This document shows, in pieces, positions 7,102 through 13,941 of a DNA stretch of 32,019 bases. The notes under the pieces are model-generated. The model was not told the DNA's origin. It saw nothing but the letters and a program-made list of their open reading frames with translations, and did not search any database. Origin of the DNA: an uncultured Clostridia bacterium (GTDB taxonomy: Bacteria; Bacillota; Clostridia; Oscillospirales; CAG-382); assembly GCA_947626805.1 (NCBI GenBank), contig CANQTR010000012.1:1-32019 (forward strand), written 5' to 3'. The translations under genes and the position numbers were made by a program. Each line of letters begins with the position of its first letter. Positions within the stretch are counted from its first letter, which is position 1.

Positions 7102-7635
7102 ATGTATAAGTGCAAACCGGAACGGAACGTCCGGCAGGCCGTTCTCCTGCTTGCCGGCAGTTTCCTCGCAACGGGCGGGACGTTCGCGCTTTCGGTGGTA
7201 TTTCCGCGGCACGCGGGGGTCATTCGGTTCATCGCGTTCCTGCTTTTGGTCCTCGCGCTTTACGTTATCCTGCGTTTCACGATGACGGAAATGGAGTACA
7301 CGCTGGACAACGGCACGTTCATCATCACGAAAATCGTCGGGAACAAGCGCACCGTACAGGGCGCGCTGGACCTCGCGGACAGTATCGCGCTGGTCACGCG
7401 CGAGGAGTACCGCGCGCAGGGGCTGAACAAGAACCTCTCCACCGTCTGCAACTATTCCCAAAACCTCGGCGGCAAGCATTGGTTTTACGTCTTTTCGTTC
7501 TCCGGCAAGCGGGCGGTCGTGGAATTTGAGCCGAACGAGGCGTTCGCCGCCATCTTCCGCGAGGAGATCGAGCGCGCGAAGTCCGGGGGGAACGGTTCCG
7601 CCGGCGCGCCGCCCGACGGCGGTATTCTGATTTGA
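7102..7635 (+). CDS. Two-span membrane protein with soluble C-terminal domain
   Basis: A 177-residue protein with two predicted membrane helices at about residues 11-30 and 38-58. A ~100-residue cytoplasmic or extracytoplasmic domain follows, beginning MEYTLDNGTFIITKIVGNKR. It has alternating strands and ends FEPNEAFAAIFREEIERAK, which is reminiscent of PH-like (bPH) folds. ATG 7102 follows AAAGGAGCGG; a longer in-frame ORF from 6973 would run antisense through the divergent gene. It is followed directly by a strong terminator, so it is probably monocistronic. Function is unknown. Confidence 0.8.
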   Translation: MYKCKPERNVRQAVLLLAGSFLATGGTFALSVVFPRHAGVIRFIAFLLLVLALYVILRFTMTEMEYTLDNGTFIITKIVGNKRTVQGALDLADSIALVTREEYRAQGLNKNLSTVCNYSQNLGGKHWFYVFSFSGKRAVVEFEPNEAFAAIFREEIERAKSGGNGSAGAPPDGGILI

Positions 7636-7661
7636 CGTTGGATTTCCGACGTCATTTTTTT
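7633..7661 (+). terminator. Intrinsic terminator
   Basis: A 9-bp stem (7633-7641 with 7646-7654, one G-U pair) with loop ATTT, followed by seven T. The stem begins at the TGA stop codon of the preceding gene. There is no T-tract on the minus strand, so it is one-directional. Confidence 0.9.
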
Positions 7662-7706
7662 AAACCCCTCCGGGTTCCCTCCAAAGCATTGGTCTATCCA
7701 AAAAAT

Positions 7707-9524
7707 TCAGTTCCCGGCGGAGGCGACGATTCGCTCGTACTCCCGCGTCAGCACGTCCCATGTGAGCGGACCGACGATGCCGTCGGCGTCAAGCCCGTAG
7801 TTCTGCTGGAACTGCCGGACGACCCGTTCGGTCTCCGCGCCGAAGATACCGTCGACCGCAAGCGTCGGCAACGAAAGGTCCACGCTCGCGACGGTGTTGA
7901 GCATGGTCTGCACCCACGAAACGTCGTCGCCGGTCGAACCCCGCCGCAAAAGCGTGCCGGGATACGGACGCGTCGGGGTGGTTTCCCCGCCGCCGAGCGC
8001 GAAATAGGTGGTGACGATGCCGTTCCACGTCGCCTCGTTGACCGTGCCGGTCTGTATCAAACCGTAGTAGTTCTGGAACGCCCGCACCGCGTCGCGCGTC
8101 ACGTTTCCAAATACGCCGTCGAGCGCCGGCGCGGTATACATCCCCGGCATGGCGTTCGCGATGTACGCGAGGTAGGTCTGGATACGCAAAACCTCGTTGC
8201 CCCGGTCGCCCTCCTGCAGGGTGCGCCCGTTGAAGGCGTCCGATTGCGGGAATTCCCCTTCGCTTTCCAGTTCCGCGAGCTTCTTGACCGCCGTGTAGAT
8301 GTACTGGATACGGTACCACGTTTCCCGGTCGACCACGCCGGTCTCCTCCAGCCGGAACAGCCGTTGAAACGCCCGGACGGCGGTAGCGGTCGCGGCGTCG
8401 AACCGCCCGGTCGGCGGCAGGACGAACGGAATGGCGGGGAACGAAATGGCAATACGGTTGAGCCGGTTCTGCAGCGTCGTCACCTCCGGGGAGGCGTCCC
8501 CCGCTTGCAGAGCGCCCGGAAAGGAATCCGGCGCGACCTCCGCCGTTTCCGCCTCGCGAATCTCGATGTCCTCGCCGAAGTAATACCGCAAAATCTGCAG
8601 CGGAACGTACCCCCGCCGGGCGAGGGAAACCGTCCCCCACTGGCTCAGCCCGTCGCAAGTGGTCGTCGCCCCGTCGCAATATTCCGCGAACAGCGGTTCC
8701 AATCGGCGCTCCCGCGCGATGTAGTTCGTGAAGTATCCGTCGACGATGGTGTCGACCGTATCGAAAATGCCCCGCTCGTGGACGTAATACTGGTCGTACG
8801 CGGTGGAATTCGTGATGTCAAAGTCGTAGCCCTGTGAAGGGTACCATTCGGTGTAGATTCGGTTGAGCGCGAGCGACACCTGTGCGATGACGTTGGCGAT
8901 GATGGCGTTCTCCGGCCACGTCGGGTAAATCTCGCTGCACGCGACGTTTTTGATGTAATCGATGAACGGGACCGTGACGACCTCCGCGTTCGCGCCGGGC
9001 GGGCCGAGGTGCACGCGAATGGTCTCCGGGACGACGACCTCCCGCCGCGCCTCCTCGATGTTCGCCGTCGTGACCGAACGGCGGGTCTGCCCGCTCTCCG
9101 TTTCCGGGACCAGTTCGATATGCGGCGTGTTTTCCGGGGTGCTGAGTTGGTGGGTCGGAATGATGATGACCCGCTCCAATTGCGGCGGGAGCCCGTTGCT
9201 CGGCGAAGTCTCCAGCACCCCCATCGTGATGGTCTGCCGGGTGGTTTCGTCGGTGAAAATCTGCTCCCCGACCACGCTGACGGTCACATACCCCGCCTCG
9301 ATGATGCGCAGGTCCACGGACGAATACGGGCGTTCCCGCGAATTGGGCGTGAGGCTGGTTGCGACGGACGGCGTCAGCACGGAAAAGGTCACGTCCCCGT
9401 CGGCGTTACTGATGCCGGTGCTGCTGCCCCGCCCGCCGCCGGTCAGAATGACCGTCGCGCCCTGCAGGACGGTCCCGTCCGCCTTTCGGATATTGACGAC
9501 GAGGGTTCCTCTGTTTTCTGCCAA
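7707..9524 (-). CDS. SpoIID/LytB-like protein with three peptidoglycan-binding domains
   Basis: A 605-residue protein. Residues 1-105 look like a beta-sandwich of the carboxypeptidase-regulatory/CNA-B kind. Residues ~185-320 match SpoIID/LytB: VACSEIYPTWP aligns with the SEMP region that carries the catalytic Glu of SpoIID (Glu198 here), and CDGLSQWGT...ILRYYFG aligns with its GMSQYGA...HYY end. SpoIID is a lytic transglycosylase that cuts glycan strands during engulfment. Three PG_binding_1 units follow, at ~337-405, 435-503 and 523-593, each with an FQ..G motif. The start is TTG 9524 after AAAGGAGAG. No signal peptide is visible, so it may act in the mother cell or as a spore-associated protein. 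Confidence 0.85.
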   Translation of the reverse strand: MAENRGTLVVNIRKADGTVLQGATVILTGGGRGSSTGISNADGDVTFSVLTPSVATSLTPNSRERPYSSVDLRIIEAGYVTVSVVGEQIFTDETTRQTITMGVLETSPSNGLPPQLERVIIIPTHQLSTPENTPHIELVPETESGQTRRSVTTANIEEARREVVVPETIRVHLGPPGANAEVVTVPFIDYIKNVACSEIYPTWPENAIIANVIAQVSLALNRIYTEWYPSQGYDFDITNSTAYDQYYVHERGIFDTVDTIVDGYFTNYIARERRLEPLFAEYCDGATTTCDGLSQWGTVSLARRGYVPLQILRYYFGEDIEIREAETAEVAPDSFPGALQAGDASPEVTTLQNRLNRIAISFPAIPFVLPPTGRFDAATATAVRAFQRLFRLEETGVVDRETWYRIQYIYTAVKKLAELESEGEFPQSDAFNGRTLQEGDRGNEVLRIQTYLAYIANAMPGMYTAPALDGVFGNVTRDAVRAFQNYYGLIQTGTVNEATWNGIVTTYFALGGGETTPTRPYPGTLLRRGSTGDDVSWVQTMLNTVASVDLSLPTLAVDGIFGAETERVVRQFQQNYGLDADGIVGPLTWDVLTREYERIVASAGN

Positions 9525-9583
9525 AATCGGGTCTCTCCTTTGCGGTTTGGTGCTTTGCCCCCGCTTTGGAGGGCTCTGTTTTC

Positions 9584-9591
9584 ACTATATG
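9584..9591 (-). promoter_or_regulatory. Possible sporulation-sigma -10 element
   Basis: The minus strand reads CATATAGT, seven of eight positions like the sigma-E -10 consensus CATACANT, 60 nt upstream of the TTG start of the SpoIID-like gene. I could not find a convincing -35 partner, so this is only a hint that fits the protein's likely sporulation role. Confidence 0.25.
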
Positions 9592-9675
9592 CGCCGGAAG
9601 TGCGCTTTGTGCAGGCATGCGGACGAAAAAAGCGGAACGCTATCCGTTTGGGCGGAAAGCATTCCGAACGGTATA

Positions 9676-9704
9676 TGGACTTTTTCGTTCGGATGTGCTA
9701 TCCT
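9676..9704 (+). promoter_or_regulatory. Probable promoter of XRE regulator
   Basis: TGGACT, 17-nt spacer, TATCCT, four of six matches in each box. It lies 45 nt before ATG 9749. Confidence 0.5.
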
Positions 9705-9748
9705 GTAGACACGGTCGACCGAATCAACTGACAGAAGGAGAAATTTCC

Positions 9749-10522
9749 ATGAACAACATCGGAGAAAAAATCGCGGAACTTCGCAAGGAACGGAAAATGA
9801 CGCAGGAGGAACTCGCGGGCGTCATCGGCGTTTCCGCGCAAACGGTCTCAAAATGGGAAAACAACATCACGATGCCGGACATCCTGCTGCTCCCAATCAT
9901 CGCGGGGATTTTCGAGGTGACGGTCGACGAACTGTTCTCCCTCGCGCCGAAACCCCAAAAACAGCCCGCCCCGGTCGAGGAAACCCCGCTTGCGGTGTAC
10001 GACGCCGTCCTCGAAACCATGTGGGCGTGGGACATAGAGAGCACAGGTGTGGAGCTGAAGGACAGACTGTCCCAAACCCCCAAACAGCATACCGGCTTTG
10101 TCTCCATGGTGCGCGGGGGCGTCTACGCCGACAAGGACATCGCATTGACCTACGTCGCCGACCCGGCGGACGCGTTGTCGCTCCTCGAAAACGAGGAAGC
10201 CGCCGCCTTCCTTCGCACGCTCGCGGACCCGGACGTGCGAAAAATCCTTCGCTACCTGCAGGAAAACCGGAGCGTCGCCTGCACGGTTCCCTCCGTCGGC
10301 GCAAAATGCGGGCTCCCGGAGGAGAACGCCCGCAATGCCCTCGAAGCATTGGTTCGGTACAACCTGTCGCAAAAGCAGACGATTGACATGGGGACCGGCG
10401 AACGAATCGACGTTTACAGCCATTGGGGGACGCATAAATTCCCGCTGCTAATCTATCCGCTGCTGACGCTCGCCGAACGGCTTTCGGATTTCCGGGAAAA
10501 CTGGTGCGGTTTCCGTTGCTGA
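9749..10522 (+). CDS. XRE-family transcriptional regulator
   Basis: A 257-residue regulator. Residues 5-60 are a classic HTH_3 domain (ELRKERKMTQEELAGVIGVSAQTVSKWE, then MPDILLLPIIAGIFEVTVDELF). After a Pro/Gln linker comes a ~170-residue C-terminal part. Within it, DPDVRKILRYLQEN...CGLPEENARNALEALVRYNL looks like a second winged-helix, so it probably both binds DNA and senses something. ATG 9749 follows AGAAGGAGAAA. The 3' end sits in an imperfect 56-nt-offset duplication, so the last residues may not be ancestral. A bidirectional terminator follows. The target genes are not evident from the neighbourhood; the divergent SpoIID-like gene is one possibility. Confidence 0.85.
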   Translation: MNNIGEKIAELRKERKMTQEELAGVIGVSAQTVSKWENNITMPDILLLPIIAGIFEVTVDELFSLAPKPQKQPAPVEETPLAVYDAVLETMWAWDIESTGVELKDRLSQTPKQHTGFVSMVRGGVYADKDIALTYVADPADALSLLENEEAAAFLRTLADPDVRKILRYLQENRSVACTVPSVGAKCGLPEENARNALEALVRYNLSQKQTIDMGTGERIDVYSHWGTHKFPLLIYPLLTLAERLSDFRENWCGFRC

Positions 10523-10542
10523 CGCTCGCCAAGCGGCTTTCG
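10457..10542. repeat. Imperfect direct duplication at the 3' end of the XRE gene
   Basis: About 30 nt at 10457-10486 recurs at 10513-10542 with roughly four mismatches (core CTGACGCTCGCC, then CGGCTTTCG). The offset of 56 nt is not a multiple of three, and the stop codon of the regulator lies inside the second copy. Confidence 0.75.
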
Positions 10543-10550
10543 CAAAGCAA

Positions 10551-10586
10551 GAAAAGAGGCGGTTTCGCGCAAAACCGCCTCTTTTT
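10551..10586. terminator. Bidirectional intrinsic terminator
   Basis: A 12-13-bp stem, AAGAGGCGGTTT with its complement around a CGCGC loop, has five T on the plus side and a run of A on the left that gives TTTTC on the minus strand. It separates the convergent XRE gene and the 2-hydroxyacid dehydrogenase gene. Confidence 0.9.
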
Positions 10587-10605
10587 CGTGCATTTTTCGA
10601 TTTTT

Positions 10606-11595
10606 TTACGCCATTTTGGCGAGCATATCCTTCGTGACTTCCGCGAACAGCGGCTGCCCGGCGAGGAACCGCTCCAGTTCCTCGCAAACGTGCCGCCCGA
10701 TTTTCTTCAGCCCGTTATTCGCAAGCCCGGCGAGGTGCGGGGTCATGATGACGTTCGGCAGACCGCGCAGCGGGTTGTCCGCGGCGGGCGGTTCCGGGTC
10801 GTACACGTCGAGGCAGGCGTATTTCAGGTTACCCGCCTGCATGTGCGCGTACAGCGCCGCCTCGTCGATGACCGAGCCGCGCGCGGTGTTGATGAGCACC
10901 GCGTCCTTTTTCATCAGCGCGAGCGTTTCCGCGTTGAACATATGGTAGGTTTCCGGAATGGACGGGGCGTGAACGGAAACGATGTCCGACTGCCGCAGGA
11001 CTTCCTCGAAGTCCGCCTTGCGGGCGCCCCATGCCGCCGCCTGCTCCGCCGAAACGAACGGGTCATACAGAAGGACGTCCACGTCGAACGGGCGCAACAG
11101 TTCGATGTAGTGCCGACCCGCCCAGCCGCCGCTGATGACGCCGACGGTCAGGTCGTACAGTTCGCGGATATCCTCCTTGCCTTCCGCCCAGCCGCCCGCG
11201 TGCAGATTGGCGTTGAGGTTGAAGAAATTTTTGGACGCGGCGATGGTGAAACCGAGCGCCGTTTCCGAAACGCCCATCGAAAGCATCGGCGCGCTCGACG
11301 ACACGCGCACGCCCTTCTCCCAAAGCGCGTCGGACACGACCGGCTTGACGCTCCCCGCCGCGTGGACGAGCAGTTTCAGGTCCGGGCAGACCGCAAGCAG
11401 GTCCGCGTCCAGCGGCTTGTTGCCCCACGACGTGACGCAAACGGTCGCGCCCGCGAGCAGCGGCTTGACCTCCCCGGCGGACGTTCCGCCCTCGTTCAGC
11501 ACGACTTCTCCGACCCGGCGCAAGCGGTCAATCGTCTTTTGGTCGATGACCATGTTCCGCGTACCGGGGTCCATCAGCAATACGATTTTTTCCAT
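10606..11595 (-). CDS. D-isomer-specific 2-hydroxyacid dehydrogenase
   Basis: A 329-residue NAD(P)-dependent oxidoreductase of the D-2-hydroxyacid dehydrogenase family. The dinucleotide-binding region is VGVISGGWAGR (151-161), a variant of the usual GxGxxG. The catalytic triad is visible as Arg239 (INTARGSVID), Glu268 (DVYDPEPP) and His287 (MTPHLAG). The start is ATG 11595 because AAAGGA is 9 nt away; the in-frame TTG at 11601 is only 3 nt from it. It follows the enolase-superfamily gene by 18 nt and ends the uvrC-rsmD-coaD run. Together these two suggest a short pathway acting on a sugar acid or hydroxy acid, but the substrate cannot be read from the sequence. Confidence 0.88.
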   Translation of the reverse strand: MEKIVLLMDPGTRNMVIDQKTIDRLRRVGEVVLNEGGTSAGEVKPLLAGATVCVTSWGNKPLDADLLAVCPDLKLLVHAAGSVKPVVSDALWEKGVRVSSSAPMLSMGVSETALGFTIAASKNFFNLNANLHAGGWAEGKEDIRELYDLTVGVISGGWAGRHYIELLRPFDVDVLLYDPFVSAEQAAAWGARKADFEEVLRQSDIVSVHAPSIPETYHMFNAETLALMKKDAVLINTARGSVIDEAALYAHMQAGNLKYACLDVYDPEPPAADNPLRGLPNVIMTPHLAGLANNGLKKIGRHVCEELERFLAGQPLFAEVTKDMLAKMA

Positions 11596-11613
11596 GTTCA
11601 ACAGTCCTTTCCC

Positions 11614-12909
11614 TTATTTGGCAAAATAACGTGCGTATCCGTTCGGCGCGAACAACGTTTTCCCCTGCCGGTAGAACGATTCGTCCAGCGGGAAGACCCC
11701 GTTTTGCAGCGGGGCGGGCACCAGTCCGTCCGGCAGAAGTTTTTGCAGTTCCGCCCAATGGGTGTAGTTCTGGTCGCCGTTAATCTCGACGCACCCGACC
11801 TTCATGCCCGCAAGCGCGGGAAGCCGGGCGGCGAACTGCTTGTTCCACTCCGCGAGCAACGGGTTGACCGTCAAATCGGCGCACAGGCACTGCCCGCCGG
11901 CTTCGCAAATCGCCTCCGCCATGCGAAAGGAAACGGAAACCGTCTTTGCGATGGGCTTGAGCGCCACCGCGCGATACCCGAGCGCCAACCGTTCCCGCAC
12001 ATCCTCGAGCGCGTGCGCCGATTCGTCCGCATTGACGCAAACCGGCAAATCCCCGACAAAGACCTTGTTTTCCGGGTCGAACGGCTCCTCCAGCAGGGCG
12101 ATACGTTCCAGCGCGCCCATGCGGTCGGCGGCGTCGAGCAACGCCTCCACGCGCGAAAGGCTGTCGTACCGCCCGTTCGCGTCGAGATAGTAAAGCACAT
12201 GACCGGAACGGGTATACGGCGTTTCGTAGAGCGAGGCGAGTTCATGAACCTGTTTCAAGCGGGCGATATCCCACGCGAGCATCTCCCGCATATCCTCCTC
12301 CCGCGTCGAAACGCCGGCGACCGCCTTGCCGATTTTGATTTTCAGCAGGGAGATGCCGCTTTCGAGCATCGAGCGGATTTCGGTTTCCGGCACCGCGTAG
12401 GACACCAGCGGGATTTGCGCGAGGGATTCATGCCGGCAGGACAGCGCCCGTTTCGCCGATTCGGGGATAAGCCCGTCGAAGGAAGTGACCCCGTGTTCGA
12501 GCGCGTACAGCGTCCAGAGCGCGCAATCCACGCCGACCAGCGCGTTGAGCACGAACGTCGTCGCGACCGGACGCCCGCAAACCTGCTCCGCGTACCGTTT
12601 CAACTCCGGCAACAGTCCGTCGATGACCTCCGGCGGGCTTTCGAAGGACGTTCCCTCCAGCATGCGCAACGCGCGGTTTGTCACCAGTAGCATCATCGCC
12701 GAGGAAACGGCGGGCGGGTTTTCGCCGAACACGCGCGCGTCCGACCACAGCACGCTCTCCACGCAAGGGGCGACGGCGGTGTGCGTTTCGCCTTCCAGTT
12801 TCGCGACCGTCTGCCAAAGTTCGGTCAGACTTCTTCCCTTGAACCCGAACGGCGCGCGCAACAGCTCGCGGACGAACTCCAAATCACAGCGACGAATCCG
12901 AATGCCCAT
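11614..12909 (-). CDS. Enolase-superfamily (mandelate racemase/muconate-lactonizing-like) enzyme
   Basis: A 431-residue protein with the metal and acid/base residues of the enolase superfamily. These are the KxK lysines (Lys190, Lys192 in KIKIG), metal ligands Asp243 (YLDANGRY), Glu274 (LLEEPF) and Asp295 (VNADES), and a second lysine near 318 (ALKPIAKT). The pattern is that of the muconate-lactonizing/dipeptide-epimerase side, where the two lysine sites face each other. At 431 residues it is longer than typical members (~360-380), with extra N-terminal sequence. ATG 12909 follows GGGAGGT; the gene overlaps the end of coaD by 26 nt. The reaction (racemase, dehydratase or epimerase) is not determined. 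Confidence 0.85.
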   Translation of the reverse strand: MGIRIRRCDLEFVRELLRAPFGFKGRSLTELWQTVAKLEGETHTAVAPCVESVLWSDARVFGENPPAVSSAMMLLVTNRALRMLEGTSFESPPEVIDGLLPELKRYAEQVCGRPVATTFVLNALVGVDCALWTLYALEHGVTSFDGLIPESAKRALSCRHESLAQIPLVSYAVPETEIRSMLESGISLLKIKIGKAVAGVSTREEDMREMLAWDIARLKQVHELASLYETPYTRSGHVLYYLDANGRYDSLSRVEALLDAADRMGALERIALLEEPFDPENKVFVGDLPVCVNADESAHALEDVRERLALGYRAVALKPIAKTVSVSFRMAEAICEAGGQCLCADLTVNPLLAEWNKQFAARLPALAGMKVGCVEINGDQNYTHWAELQKLLPDGLVPAPLQNGVFPLDESFYRQGKTLFAPNGYARYFAK

Positions 12910-13375
12910 ACAGATACCTCCCGACGACCTCCGCCGCCGGTGCGGGCAGCGCGCCCTCCAGCGGTTTCCCGTAACGAATCAGTTCCCGCGCAAAGGTCGA
13001 ACTGATATGCGAAAGTTCCCCGGACGCGGGCAAAACGACCGTGTCGATTCCGCCGAGCTGCCGGTTGATGGCGCAAAGCTGCGTTTCGTAATCGAAATCC
13101 ACGCCGTTCCGCGCCCCGCGCACCAGCACCGGCGACTCGTACCGCCGCACGAAATCCGCCAACAAGCCCTCCAGCGGGACCACCGAAACCTCCTCCGCCG
13201 GGAAACAGGCGCGAATGGCGTCCAAACGAACCTCCTCCGGCAGCAGCGCGCGTTTCTCCGCGTTCCGGCTGACCAGCACGACCGCGCGGTCGAACAGCGC
13301 GAGCGCGCGGCGGACGAGGTCCTCGTGTCCGCGCGTGAACGGGTCGAACATTCCGGTCAGAACGGCGGTCCTCAC
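12884..13375 (-). CDS. coaD: Phosphopantetheine adenylyltransferase
   Basis: A 163-residue enzyme that adenylylates 4'-phosphopantetheine, the fourth of the five steps from pantothenate to CoA. It carries the nucleotidyltransferase TxGH motif (TRGH, residues 14-17, within GMFDPFTRGH), the RGARNGVDFDYETQ segment (86-99) and ISSTFAR (124-130), and has normal length. The start is GTG 13375, which overlaps the rsmD stop by 4 nt (GTGA) with GGAGGA upstream. The rsmD-coaD order is common in Bacillota. A longer in-frame ORF upstream runs over rsmD and is not credible. Confidence 0.95.
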   Translation of the reverse strand: MRTAVLTGMFDPFTRGHEDLVRRALALFDRAVVLVSRNAEKRALLPEEVRLDAIRACFPAEEVSVVPLEGLLADFVRRYESPVLVRGARNGVDFDYETQLCAINRQLGGIDTVVLPASGELSHISSTFARELIRYGKPLEGALPAPAAEVVGRYLYGHSDSSL

Positions 13376-13926
13376 GGCTCCTCCGCCCCCTTTCGGTAGA
13401 TGGAAACGTGGGTCTTGCCGTAGCGGTGCAGTTTTTGACGGTACCCTTCGCGGGGCAACGGCACGCCGTCCGCGTCGCTTTCGCAAATCAGAATCGCGTC
13501 CTCCGCGAGCAGTCCCGCGTTTTCCAGCGCGTCCAGCACCTCGTCCAGCACACCCGGCTGATACGGCGGGTCCAAAAGCACCAAATCGAACGTTTCCCGC
13601 CCCTTTTCGCTCCGCACGAACGCCCTCCAGTCCTCCTGCAGAATGCGGCACCGGGGCATGAGCCCGGTGGACTGGGCGTTCTCCTTGATGAGCGCGACCG
13701 CCTCGCGGGATTCGTCGCAAATGACCGCCGTCGCCGCCCCGCGGGACAGCGCCTCAAGCGCAAGTTGTCCGGTCCCGCCGAACAAGTCCAGCACCTTGCG
13801 GTCGTACAGGTCGAACTGCACCGCCGAGAACATTCCCTCCTTGGCGGCCTCCGTCGTGGGGCGGGTGTCCGTCCCTTCCGGCGCGCGCAATTTCCGCCCG
13901 CGTGCCTTGCCCGTGATAATTCGCAT
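13372..13926 (-). CDS. rsmD: 16S rRNA (guanine966-N2)-methyltransferase
   Basis: A 184-residue SAM-dependent methyltransferase that modifies G966 of 16S rRNA. It shows the basic N-terminus (MRIITGKARGRKL), the SAM-binding DLFGGTGQLALEAL segment (~residues 47-60) and the catalytic DPPY motif (LVLLDPPYQ, ~118). ATG 13926 follows AAAAGGAGACA. It begins 15 nt after uvrC and ends with a 4-nt overlap with coaD. Confidence 0.95.
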   Translation of the reverse strand: MRIITGKARGRKLRAPEGTDTRPTTEAAKEGMFSAVQFDLYDRKVLDLFGGTGQLALEALSRGAATAVICDESREAVALIKENAQSTGLMPRCRILQEDWRAFVRSEKGRETFDLVLLDPPYQPGVLDEVLDALENAGLLAEDAILICESDADGVPLPREGYRQKLHRYGKTHVSIYRKGAEEP

Positions 13927-13941
13927 CTTAGTGTCTCCTTT

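Noticed and set aside
10504..12690. 728-residue plus-strand ORF across the dehydrogenase and enolase-superfamily genes
   Set aside because: Antisense shadow in GC-rich DNA. It is Arg/Val-rich with no domain, while the minus-strand frames carry clear active-site motifs.
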